Positions 33,446-44,195 of a stretch of DNA of 64,000 bases are shown here, piece by piece. Numbering within the stretch: the stretch's first letter is position 1; each line of letters begins with the position of its first letter. The notes under the pieces are model-generated. The model was not told the DNA's origin. It saw nothing but the letters and a program-made list of their open reading frames with translations, and did no database searches. Source of the stretch: Stenotrophomonas sp. SY1 (GTDB lineage Bacteria > Pseudomonadota > Gammaproteobacteria > Xanthomonadales > Xanthomonadaceae); NCBI RefSeq assembly GCF_021202945.1, contig NZ_JAJOYR010000002.1, forward strand, positions 731,815-795,814, given 5' to 3'. A program made the position numbers and the translations under genes.

Positions 33446-35473
33446 ATGCTCGAACAGTACGGTCTTGTGCTTTCGCTTGTCTGCGCCGCTGTCGCCATCG
33501 TCTACGGCATCATTTCGGCCCAATGGGTCCTACGACAACCTGCCGGCAATGCCCGCATGCAGGAAATCGCCTCCGCCATCCAGGAAGGCGCGCGGGCCTA
33601 TCTCAACCGCCAGTACCTGACCATCGCCGTCGCCGGCGTGGTGCTGTTCTTCCTGGTCGGTTACTTCCTCAGCTGGTACACCGCCATCGGCTTTGCCATT
33701 GGTGCGGTGCTGTCCGGTGCGGCCGGCTACATCGGCATGAACGTCTCGGTGCGCGCCAACGTGCGTACCGCAGAAGCCGCTCGCAAGGGCATCAGCGCGG
33801 CGATGGACGTGGCCTTCCGGGGCGGTGCGATCACCGGCATGCTGGTGGTTGGACTGGGCCTGCTGGGCGTGGCCGGTTACTACATGCTGTTGCAGCGCCT
33901 GGGCCTGAGCCAGGCCGACAACCTGCATGCGCTGGTTGGATTGGCATTCGGCAGTTCGTTGATTTCGATCTTCGCGCGACTGGGCGGCGGCATCTTCACC
34001 AAGGGCGCGGACGTGGGCGCGGACCTGGTCGGCAAGGTGGAAGCCGGCATCCCCGAGGACGACCCGCGCAACCCGGCAGTGATCGCCGACAACGTCGGTG
34101 ACAACGTCGGCGACTGCGCCGGCATGGCGGCCGATCTGTTCGAGACCTACGCGGTGACGGTGATCGCCACCATGCTGCTGGGCGGGATGATGATGGCCGA
34201 GGTCGGCCGCAATGCGGTGCTGTACCCGCTGGTGCTGGGCGGCGTGTCGATCATCGCCTCGATCATCGGTGCGTTCTTCGTCAAGGTGAAGGCTGGCGGC
34301 TCGATCATGGGCGCGCTGTATAAGGGCGTGATCGTCTCCGGGGTGCTGGCGGCCATCGCCTTCTGGCCGGTGACCACGCAGCTGATGGCCGACTCCAGTT
34401 ACGGCGCCACCAACCTGTACATGTGCGCGTTGATCGGGCTGGTGCTGACTGGCTTGATTGTCTGGATCACCGAGTACTACACCGGCACCCAGTTCAAACC
34501 GGTGCAGCACGTGGCACAGGCATCGACCACCGGCCATGGCACCAACATCATCGCCGGCCTCGGCGTCTCGATGAAGTCCACCGCGCTGCCGGTGATCGCG
34601 GTGTGTGCGGCGATCTGGGGCGCGTTCCATTTCGGCGGTCTGTACGGCATTGCCACCGCCGCAACGGCGATGTTGTCGATGGCCGGCATGATCGTCGCAC
34701 TGGATGCTTACGGGCCGATCACTGACAACGCCGGCGGCATTGCCGAGATGGCCGAGCTGCCTTCCGAGATCCGCGCCATCACCGATCCGCTCGACGCGGT
34801 GGGCAACACCACCAAGGCGGTGACCAAGGGTTATGCGATTGGCTCGGCGGCACTGGCGGCGCTGGTGCTGTTTGCCGACTACACGCACAACCTGCAGATC
34901 GCCAACCCGGGTGAGACATTCGCGTTTGATCTATCCGACCACACGGTGATCATCGGCCTGCTGATCGGCGGCCTGATTCCCTATCTGTTCGGTGCGATGG
35001 CGATGGAGGCGGTGGGCCGCGCCGCCGGTGCGGTGGTGGAGGAAGTACGCCGCCAGTTCCGCGACATCCCCGGCATCATGCAGGGCACCGGCAAGCCGCA
35101 GTACGACAAGGCCGTGGACATGCTGACCCGCTCGGCGATCAAGGAAATGATCGTGCCATCGCTGCTGCCGGTCGCGGTGCCGGTGGTGGTTGGGCTGGTC
35201 CTCGGGCCGAAGGCACTGGGCGGGTTGTTGATCGGCACCATCGTTACCGGCCTGTTCGTGGCCATCTCGATGACCACCGGCGGCGGTGCCTGGGACAACG
35301 CCAAGAAATACATCGAGGATGGTCATTTCGGCGGCAAGGGCAGCGAGGCCCACAAGGCTGCGGTGACCGGCGATACCGTGGGTGACCCGTACAAGGACAC
35401 GGCGGGCCCGGCGATCAATCCGCTGATCAAGATCATCAATATCGTGGCGTTGCTGCTGGTGCCGCTGCTGTAG
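33446..35473 (+). CDS. hppA: K+-insensitive H+-pumping membrane pyrophosphatase
   Basis: 675 residues, about 16 transmembrane helices. It couples PPi hydrolysis to proton export from the cytosol side. Substrate loops are visible: [18 protein letters not shown] and [22 protein letters not shown], plus [12 protein letters not shown] and [14 protein letters not shown] near the end. The subtype marker [10 protein letters not shown] has K457 and T460, the residues of K+-independent enzymes (K+-dependent ones have alanine at the lysine site). ATG 33446 follows GGAGGGG; the earlier frame has no signal or homology. Single gene with its own terminator. Confidence 0.97.
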   Translation: MLEQYGLVLSLVCAAVAIVYGIISAQWVLRQPAGNARMQEIASAIQEGARAYLNRQYLTIAVAGVVLFFLVGYFLSWYTAIGFAIGAVLSGAAGYIGMNVSVRANVRTAEAARKGISAAMDVAFRGGAITGMLVVGLGLLGVAGYYMLLQRLGLSQADNLHALVGLAFGSSLISIFARLGGGIFTKGADVGADLVGKVEAGIPEDDPRNPAVIADNVGDNVGDCAGMAADLFETYAVTVIATMLLGGMMMAEVGRNAVLYPLVLGGVSIIASIIGAFFVKVKAGGSIMGALYKGVIVSGVLAAIAFWPVTTQLMADSSYGATNLYMCALIGLVLTGLIVWITEYYTGTQFKPVQHVAQASTTGHGTNIIAGLGVSMKSTALPVIAVCAAIWGAFHFGGLYGIATAATAMLSMAGMIVALDAYGPITDNAGGIAEMAELPSEIRAITDPLDAVGNTTKAVTKGYAIGSAALAALVLFADYTHNLQIANPGETFAFDLSDHTVIIGLLIGGLIPYLFGAMAMEAVGRAAGAVVEEVRRQFRDIPGIMQGTGKPQYDKAVDMLTRSAIKEMIVPSLLPVAVPVVVGLVLGPKALGGLLIGTIVTGLFVAISMTTGGGAWDNAKKYIEDGHFGGKGSEAHKAAVTGDTVGDPYKDTAGPAINPLIKIINIVALLLVPLL

Positions 35474-35496
35474 CTCACACAGCGGCCCTCACTCCA

Positions 35497-35523
35497 CCCC
35501 CTCTCCCGTCAGCGGGAGAGGGG
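35497..35523 (+). terminator. Hairpin terminator after hppA
   Basis: CCCCTCTCCCG pairs with CGGGAGAGGGG over a three- to four-base loop, then CTTCATT. It lies 24 bases after the hppA stop and also faces the convergent propeller gene. Confidence 0.7.
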
Positions 35524-35547
35524 CTTCATTGCGCCATGTGCTGGGCT

Positions 35548-36216
35548 TCAGCGCGGATGCTTCACTGCGTACACCCTGCCGCTACGGCCGCCACCGCAAT
35601 AGAACAGGTCGCCACCGTCGGCCTCCAGGCCGCTGACGCTGATGCCGGCTGGCATCTGCAGGCGCTCCAGCACCGCACCCGTTTCCGGATCGATGTGGCG
35701 GATGTCGCTCTCATCGCCTTCACCGGTGGCATGCCACAGCTCGCCATCCACCCAGGTCACGCCGGTGACAAAACGATCCGATTCGATCGTGCGCAGGATC
35801 GCTCCGTTGGCGGGATCAATCTGATGGATCTTGCGCTCGCGGTACTGTCCCACCCACAGGCTGCCCTCGGCCCATGCCATGCCGGAATCGGCACCAGCAC
35901 CGGGCGCGGGAATCGAAGACAACACCTCGCCGCTGCGCGGATCAATCTTGTCGATGCGTGCTTCGGCGATCTGGTAGAGGTGCGTACCGTCGAACGCGGT
36001 ACCGGCGTCGCAGGCCAACGCCAGCGTGCGTACCGCCTCGCCGTCGCGTGGGTCGAAGGCCACCAGCGCCGCGCCGGTGGCGGCCCAGACGTTCTGTCCG
36101 TCGAAGCTGACGCCGTTGACGCGATCCGACCCGGCGAACGGACCGTACTCGCGTAGCACGTCGGCCGGGCGCACCTTTGTCGCTGCCCTTGCGGGGCTCA
36201 GGGTTTCCGTATTCAT
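35548..36216 (-). CDS. Cytosolic beta-propeller protein (SMP-30/streptogramin-lyase-like repeats)
   Basis: 222 residues built of about five blades with the recurring pattern IDPxxGxVL (IDKIDPRSGEVLSSIPAPGAG, IHQIDPANGAILRTIES, IRHIDPETGAVLERLQMP). No signal peptide, so probably cytosolic. Similar propellers are found in Vgb lyases and glutaminyl cyclases, but their catalytic residues cannot be placed. ATG 36216 has AGGAG upstream. It follows the TPR-HTH regulator by 46 bases in the same direction, which suggests that the regulator controls it or that they work together. Confidence 0.75.
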   Translation of the reverse strand: MNTETLSPARAATKVRPADVLREYGPFAGSDRVNGVSFDGQNVWAATGAALVAFDPRDGEAVRTLALACDAGTAFDGTHLYQIAEARIDKIDPRSGEVLSSIPAPGAGADSGMAWAEGSLWVGQYRERKIHQIDPANGAILRTIESDRFVTGVTWVDGELWHATGEGDESDIRHIDPETGAVLERLQMPAGISVSGLEADGGDLFYCGGGRSGRVYAVKHPR

Positions 36217-36262
36217 CGCTGCAATCTCCTGGCATTCCGGGATTCGGTGCCTGCCAACGACA

Positions 36263-37483
36263 CTAGTCAATCGGCAGCGCGGCAGGGAGTAACAAGATCG
36301 TCGTGAATCCGGTCAGCGGCATGGAGCGCCAGCGCTGCGCGCGTCCACGCCCACTCGAACGCACCCGACCGGCAGTTTCCAGTTCCACCAGTGCACGCTG
36401 CACGCTGCGTTGGCTGGTACCCAGCGCCAGGGCCAGCGCCGACGTGGACCAGCCCGCACCATCGGCAAGCAACGCGGCCAGTGCCGCCTGCTCACCTTCG
36501 ATCGGCGGTGCCAACACGATCACTTTGGTTGCCATGCGTGGCAGCAGGCCGAAGCCATCCACCGTGGCTTCGATGCGGGCCTCTGCGGCGATCAGTGCGC
36601 GCAGGCGGCCGATCTCCACCCGCAGGCGCGCGCGAAGCGTTTCATCGCAATGGCGCATCCCGAACACCTGCCGGATCAATGCATCACGCTCGACTGCTGC
36701 CGGCCAGGCCTCGGCCAGCGCGCGGGCCAAGGCGAACAACACCGGGCGCCTTGCCAGCGACTGCCAGCGCTCACCGACCCGGATGCCCCGCCTGCACGCA
36801 TCCACGATCAACGCACCGGATTGCAGCACGACCAACACCTGATCGATGCGCAGCGGTTGATCCATGCCCGCACTGACGCAACGCGCGGCCGGTTGATCCA
36901 GCTTGGCGCAGGCATCCTCAACCTCCACCTGCAACGGCGGAATCCCCGCAGCCGCAGCCGCAACGCGCGCGCGTTCCAGTGCCTCGCGGGCCGTTGTGAC
37001 CTGCAACTGACGCAATGCCAAGACTGCCGCCGTCAGCCCTGCCATCGCCGCCAATGCGGCAGGCATCGGCCTGCCGTCGAGTCTGGCCAGGGCGTCCGCA
37101 GCGTCCTGCAGTTTGCCCAGCAACAACAGCCGGCGCGCCAGGATCAGCCAGGCCTGCAATGCATTGGCATGATCGCCACGCGCTTCCAGCAGCATGCCGA
37201 TGGCCAGCAAGGGCCGCGTCGAACCGCCGAGCTCGCGCATCGCCAGCGCCACTTCGGCTTCGGCCAGGCCGCAACGCGCACGCGCCAGTACCTCATGCGC
37301 ATCGAATCCAGCCCGCGCGCGCCGCAGCAACTCACGTGCACGCGCCAGATCGCCAAGCTGGGCCATCGCAATTCCGCGCAGGGCCAGCGCCGAGGGATCG
37401 TCACGCAATGCAACGTGCTTGAGCGCAACCAGGACATTGCCTTCGGCAAGCGCGCGTGCGGAGGCTGCAATCAGGGAATCCAT
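36263..37483 (-). CDS. TPR-rich regulator with C-terminal winged helix
   Basis: 406 residues. Residues 1-200 are Ala/Leu/Arg-rich helical repeats of TPR type (LRGIAMAQLGDLARARELLRRA). Residues 225-310 contain an OmpR-like or wing-like domain with RRPVLFALARALAEAWPAAVERDALIRQVFG, and residues 345-390 form an HTH with TSALALALGTSQRSVQRALVELETAGRV, followed by a basic wing (SGRGRAQRW). The combination resembles stand-alone transcription factors of Xanthomonadaceae that I cannot assign to a named family. Probably a regulator of the adjacent propeller gene. The gap between this gene and ppa holds only a hairpin. Confidence 0.7.
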   Translation of the reverse strand: MDSLIAASARALAEGNVLVALKHVALRDDPSALALRGIAMAQLGDLARARELLRRARAGFDAHEVLARARCGLAEAEVALAMRELGGSTRPLLAIGMLLEARGDHANALQAWLILARRLLLLGKLQDAADALARLDGRPMPAALAAMAGLTAAVLALRQLQVTTAREALERARVAAAAAGIPPLQVEVEDACAKLDQPAARCVSAGMDQPLRIDQVLVVLQSGALIVDACRRGIRVGERWQSLARRPVLFALARALAEAWPAAVERDALIRQVFGMRHCDETLRARLRVEIGRLRALIAAEARIEATVDGFGLLPRMATKVIVLAPPIEGEQAALAALLADGAGWSTSALALALGTSQRSVQRALVELETAGRVRSSGRGRAQRWRSMPLTGFTTILLLPAALPID

Positions 37484-37658
37484 GCCGGCAGGCTACCCGC
37501 CTGCGCCCAGGCCTGCATCGCACCCCGGGACGCGCCCACCTGCGGTCGGCCAGTGCCACGCAGACCGGAGGTTGGCCCAAACCCGGGATGCCAAAGCAGC
37601 CTGCCCCCTTTCCCGCAATGGAGAAGGGCTCTGGGAGCCGCGCTTGCCGCCACAGCTC

Positions 37659-37695
37659 ACCCCTTCGGGACGCGCAACCGTCGTCCCGAAGGGGT
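37659..37695. repeat. Perfect 14-bp inverted repeat in a 415-base gap
   Basis: ACCCCTTCGGGACG (37659-37672) and its complement CGTCCCGAAGGGGT (37682-37695) are separated by nine bases. The surrounding gap (37484-37898) between two divergent genes holds no gene. The hairpin lies 204 bases before ppa and is not followed by a T-tract, so it may be an operator, a REP relative or an mRNA leader element. Confidence 0.7.
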
Positions 37696-37898
37696 GCCGG
37701 GGGTCAGCGCGCAGACCCGAGGTGGCTGGAAGCGGCCGGCGCAGCACCCCAAAGCCGCGCCAAACCATTGTTAGGACAGCAGAAACGCCCACCATGGAGC
37801 CTGCCCATCGTTTCCTGTATGGGCGGCTTGATGCGGCGCAATAACGGCAGGCGTAGAATGTGCGGTTTCCCTACACATCACGCATCGGAGTCAGCGCA

Positions 37899-38444
37899 AT
37901 GGGCCTGAAACTGGTCTCGCCGGGCAAGAACCCGCCGGAAGAAATCAACGTCATCGTCGAGATCCCGAAGGATTCGGAGCCGGTGAAGTACGAAATGGAC
38001 AAGGAAAGCGGCGCGATCTTCGTCGACCGCATCCTGTCCACCCCGATGCGCTACCCCTGCAACTACGGCTTCGTGCCGCAGACCCTGTGCGGCGACGGCG
38101 ACCCGGCCGACGTGCTGGTGGTGCTGCCGCTGCCGCTGGTGCCGGGCTCGGTGGTCCGTTGCCGTCCGGTCGGCGTACTGAAGATGAGCGACGAAGCCGG
38201 CAGCGACGAGAAGATCCTCGCCGTTCCGGTGGCCAAGATCTTCAACGGCTACGCCCACGTGGAAGACATCCAGCACGTGTCCAGCCACTGGCTGGAGCGC
38301 ATTGGCCACTTCTTCGAGCACTACAAGGACCTGGAAAAGGGCAAGTGGGTCAAGATCGAAGGCTGGGGCGATGCCGCCGAAGCCAAGAAGATCCTGGTCG
38401 AAGCCCACCAGTCCTACCTGGCGACGCAGCCGCAGGAAGGCTGA
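37899..38444 (+). CDS. ppa: Inorganic pyrophosphatase, family I
   Basis: 181 residues, cytosolic hexameric-type enzyme hydrolysing PPi. The metal-binding signature is DGDPADVLVV (about 67-76), and YPCNYGFVPQT and KIFNGYAHVEDIQH are typical of the family. ATG 37899 follows GGAG; 13 in-frame codons upstream are not family-like. It makes the third PPi enzyme within 9 kb. A terminator follows at 38549. Confidence 0.97.
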   Translation: MGLKLVSPGKNPPEEINVIVEIPKDSEPVKYEMDKESGAIFVDRILSTPMRYPCNYGFVPQTLCGDGDPADVLVVLPLPLVPGSVVRCRPVGVLKMSDEAGSDEKILAVPVAKIFNGYAHVEDIQHVSSHWLERIGHFFEHYKDLEKGKWVKIEGWGDAAEAKKILVEAHQSYLATQPQEG

Positions 38445-38548
38445 ACGCCAGCAGCGCGCGGCCCGTAACCGGCAACCGCGCGCAGCGACAGCGATCACGT
38501 TTCACCCGCACGGGACATGACCCGTTGCCAGCTATTCGCTACATTCTC

Positions 38549-38573
38549 AGGCCGGTCATCCGGCCTGTTTTGT
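38549..38573 (+). terminator. Terminator after ppa
   Basis: AGGCCGG (38549-38555) pairs with CCGGCCT (38560-38566) over TCAT and is followed by GTTTTGT. It lies 104 bases after ppa and 34 bases before the HDOD gene start, so the HDOD promoter must lie close by or be read through. Confidence 0.85.
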
Positions 38574-38606
38574 ATGTGGCCGGGCGTTCCACCAAGGGGA
38601 AGTGTC

Positions 38607-39722
38607 TTGCGAATTCTGTTAGTCGGCGGCCAGGCCAATCTGTCCGCCGAATTGCGTGCGTACATTGGCGACCTGGGCGAGGAATGGGAGCTGCAATCGG
38701 TCCCCGATGGCAGTGCCGCCATCGTCGCCGTTGCCTCGGCGACGATAGACGCGGTCATCACCGCTTCGTCCCTGCCGGACCTCTCGCCGGTCACCCTGCT
38801 GGGGCAGATCCGCACCCTGCGCCCGGAAACCATCCGCATCGCCCTGATCGATGGTGAAAGCAGCCAGCGCGTCCCCTCGGCCCGCATCATCGGCCTGGCC
38901 CACCGCTTCCTGCCGCTGCCGCTGCCCCCGGAAGTGCTGCTGGAAGCGCTGACCAGCCTGGAGGAGCTGCGCGAGCTGCTGGACGGCCAACGCCTGCGCG
39001 CGGCCATCGGCCGCATCGAGAAGCTGCCTTCACCGCCGCATCTGTACCTGAGCCTGATGCACGCGCTGGAAGAGGACGAAGACAGCAACGCGGCCGACAT
39101 CGCCAATCTGGTGGCGGCCGATCCGGCCATCGCGGCCAAGGTGCTGCAGCTGTCCAACTCGGCGTTCTTCAACAACGGCCGCTCGATCGCCGACCTGCGT
39201 GGTGCGGTGACGCGGCTGGGTCTTTCCACGCTGCGCGATCTGGTCCTGGCCAGCGAGGTGTTCGCCCTGCCCGGCATGTCCGGCAACGAGCGCAATGCGC
39301 TGCAGTCACGCGCACTGCTGGCATCGCGGCTGGCGGCAAAGATGCTGCCCGCCGCGAGCGCCGAACTCGGTGCCACCGCCGCGCTGCTGGCCGACATCGG
39401 CCTGCTGCTGACTGGCGTGCGCGACGAGCGCGCGCCGGCCGAACCCGGCGACGACCGGCCCGGCCACGCAGAGGCCGGTGCCTACCTGCTGGGCCTGTGG
39501 GGCCTGCCGATGCCGATCATCGAAGCGGTGGCCTTCCAGCTGCAGCCGGCGCGTTCGAACGTGCGCAGCTTCTGGGTGGCCGGTGCCGTGCATGTGGCCA
39601 CCGCGCTGGCGTCAGGCCATGCCGTGGACGAGGACTATCTCGCACGCACCGGCATGCTGCCCAAGCTTGAACAGTGGCGCGAAATGGCCGAGGAAATGAT
39701 GGGCATGCGCGTCGAGGCGTGA
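38607..39722 (+). CDS. Receiver-like plus HDOD domain protein
   Basis: 371 residues. Residues 1-115 have a response-regulator fold (LRILLVGGQANLSAELRAYI) but the phosphoacceptor site reads AVITASSLPDLSP, so the usual Asp is not at its place; it is likely a pseudo-receiver. Residues 130-330 form an HDOD domain (ADIANLVAADPAIAAKVLQLSNSAFF, VTRLGLSTLRDLVLASEVF), a signalling module related to HD phosphohydrolases, without catalytic HD pair. The start is TTG 38607, with AAGGGGAAG six bases upstream; no ATG fits. Probably a signalling protein of the cyclic-di-GMP or stress type; partner unknown. Confidence 0.85.
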   Translation: MRILLVGGQANLSAELRAYIGDLGEEWELQSVPDGSAAIVAVASATIDAVITASSLPDLSPVTLLGQIRTLRPETIRIALIDGESSQRVPSARIIGLAHRFLPLPLPPEVLLEALTSLEELRELLDGQRLRAAIGRIEKLPSPPHLYLSLMHALEEDEDSNAADIANLVAADPAIAAKVLQLSNSAFFNNGRSIADLRGAVTRLGLSTLRDLVLASEVFALPGMSGNERNALQSRALLASRLAAKMLPAASAELGATAALLADIGLLLTGVRDERAPAEPGDDRPGHAEAGAYLLGLWGLPMPIIEAVAFQLQPARSNVRSFWVAGAVHVATALASGHAVDEDYLARTGMLPKLEQWREMAEEMMGMRVEA

Positions 39723-39745
39723 GCCAACGCCACGATTGCGGGATG

Positions 39746-39772
39746 ACAACGGCCGCCGAGTGCGGCCGTTGT
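39746..39772 (+). terminator. Hairpin after the HDOD gene
   Basis: ACAACGGCCGC (39746-39756) pairs perfectly with GCGGCCGTTGT (39762-39772) over CGAGT. It is 24 bases after the stop. No strong T-tract follows (GCTGTCTGG). Confidence 0.7.
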
Positions 39773-39823
39773 GCTGTCTGGCCTGGCCGATGGAGCGCGC
39801 TCGGGACTTCTCCGGAGCGGCCC

Positions 39824-40127
39824 ATGCTGAGCATGGCTCGGCACTACAGGCATGCAGCACCGTCGCTCAGGTAGAGCGCAGCCACGCTGCACTGGGGACC
39901 TCTCCGGCACGGCCTATGCCGAGCATGGGCTCGGCACTACAGGCATGCAGCACCGTCGCTCAGGTAGAGCGCAGCCAAGCTGCGCTGGAGATTCCTCCGG
40001 TACACCCGATGCCGAGCATGGCTCGGCACTACATCAGACATGCAGCACCGTCGCTCAGATAGAGCGCAGCCACGCTGCGCTGGGGACTTCCGTGGCACGG
40101 CCAATGCCGGGCATGGCTCGGCAACAC
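39824..40127. repeat. Tandem array of alternating GTAG-type (SMAG-like) repeats, about 93-bp period
   Basis: The 519-base gap 39723-40241 holds an array rather than genes. Reverse elements (ATGCCGAGCATGGCTCGGCA + CTAC) occur at 39824-39847, 39916-39940, 40009-40032 and 40104-40127; forward elements (GTAGAGCGCAGCCACGCTGC + GCT) at 39871-39893, 39964-39986 and 40059-40081, the last with ATAG instead of GTAG. Each element is a hairpin with GTAG at the head, the hallmark of SMAG repeats of Stenotrophomonas. Spacing is 92-95 bases. The linking sequence (CATGCAGCACCGTCGCTCAG) is repeated as well, so the array grew by tandem duplication of a forward/reverse unit. Confidence 0.9.
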
Positions 40128-40180
40128 GGATTGCCGACGCCCTTGTCGGGGTCGGCCGCCGCTCTCGTCCGACATTGAAA

Positions 40181-40215
40181 CAAAGAAAAAGGGTGGGCCT
40201 TGCGGCCCACCCTTT
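40181..40215 (-). terminator. Terminator for the TonB receptor gene
   Basis: On the minus strand AAAGGGTGGGCC (40215-40204) pairs perfectly with GGCCCACCCTTT (40199-40188) over a four-base loop, then TTCTTTGTTTC follows. It lies 27 bases after the receptor stop. Confidence 0.9.
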
Positions 40216-40241
40216 GTCGTGTTGCACAGAACTTCGATGGA

Positions 40242-43112
<2,871 letters not shown>

Positions 43113-43163
43113 CAATCTCTCCAGTAACGTTAGTGGTGTGTTAAACACCCCTGAACGTTACGT

Positions 43164-44069
43164 TCACACTGATGCAATTGGTTTGCGCGATACGTCCTTC
43201 AACTTTGCCGAGTCTGGCCTGAGCTGTTCAGGGGCTTCGCGATAACGCGTTGCCGAGGTGCCAAAACGTGCACGAAATGCACGAGCAAAGCTGCAACAGT
43301 TGTCAAAACCACTGGCAGAAGCCACTTCGCCGATCATCATGTCGGTATCGCGCAACAGCATCGCCGCACGCTCCAGTCGCAACCTTGCCGACAGCGACTG
43401 CGGGCTTTCTTCATACAGGCTCTGGAAGGTTTTGGACAGATACCAGCTGGAGAAATTGGTCAGCTCTGCGAGTTCGCCGATGCGCACCACGCGGTGACTG
43501 TTGCCTTCCAGATACATGCGCGCGCGCTGCATGCGGCCGAACACCTGGCGCTTGCGCATGCGCGAGCGGCCCGGGCAGCGCTGCACGCCCACCGACAGCT
43601 CACGCTGCAGCGAAGCCAGGTGCAACAGCAGCGGACGCAGTTGGTGGATGGTGCTGCCCGGCCCCTGCGCTTCGCGCCACAGGCGCAGCGCCAGCCGCGC
43701 TTCGCCCAGGCTCATGCGCCCACGGCCGGCATAGACGCCGCAATCGGCCAGCGTGCCGAGCATGCGCAACGCTTCGGCATCCAGACTCACGCCAATGCAC
43801 ATGCCATCGCGGCCAGCCTGGATCAGCGGACGTGATTCCTTCTCGAAAGCAATCCATTCGCGCTGACGCAGACGGAACTTGCCTTCCTTGGATTCCACCC
43901 ACGCGGTACCGCGCAGCTGCAGCCACACGGTGAACACGGTGCCGGAAGTCTGCAGGCTACCCAGCCGGGCAACGCCCACGCAGCAGGGACGCGGCGCGTC
44001 CTCCGCCTTTTCGAACGACACCGACTGACCGCGATCCACCCAGGAAACCTGACGCATGCTGCACACCAT
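43164..44069 (-). CDS. AraC-family regulator
   Basis: 301 residues. Residues 1-170 are a sensor region that fits no named domain. Residues 185-285 contain the two helix-turn-helix units (RIGELAELTNFSSWYLSKTF and MIGEVASASGFDNCCSFARAFRARFG). The ATG at 44069 or the one four codons on (44057) may be the start. It sits directly before the TonB receptor gene, and control of that gene is likely. The 126-base gap to the upstream sensor gene is gene-free. Confidence 0.9.
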   Translation of the reverse strand: MVCSMRQVSWVDRGQSVSFEKAEDAPRPCCVGVARLGSLQTSGTVFTVWLQLRGTAWVESKEGKFRLRQREWIAFEKESRPLIQAGRDGMCIGVSLDAEALRMLGTLADCGVYAGRGRMSLGEARLALRLWREAQGPGSTIHQLRPLLLHLASLQRELSVGVQRCPGRSRMRKRQVFGRMQRARMYLEGNSHRVVRIGELAELTNFSSWYLSKTFQSLYEESPQSLSARLRLERAAMLLRDTDMMIGEVASASGFDNCCSFARAFRARFGTSATRYREAPEQLRPDSAKLKDVSRKPIASV

Positions 44070-44195
44070 CTATTTGCCTTCAACAGGGCGATGGTTTTGC
44101 CAAGTTTGGCTGGCAACGTCAGGAAGATCCTGCGAGATTGCTCCGAAAGATTCCGGAAAGCCGTTACGAAAGAACCACGAAAGCACTTTTCCTAA

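Noticed and set aside
39824..40127. CRISPR-like periodicity
   Set aside because: The intervals between hairpins are repeated as well, so there are no unique spacers; repeats are alternating in orientation, and no cas genes are present.
39736..40178. Several open frames across the tandem repeat array
   Set aside because: They translate the repeat itself (the same words recur every 31 residues) and have no ribosome-binding site.
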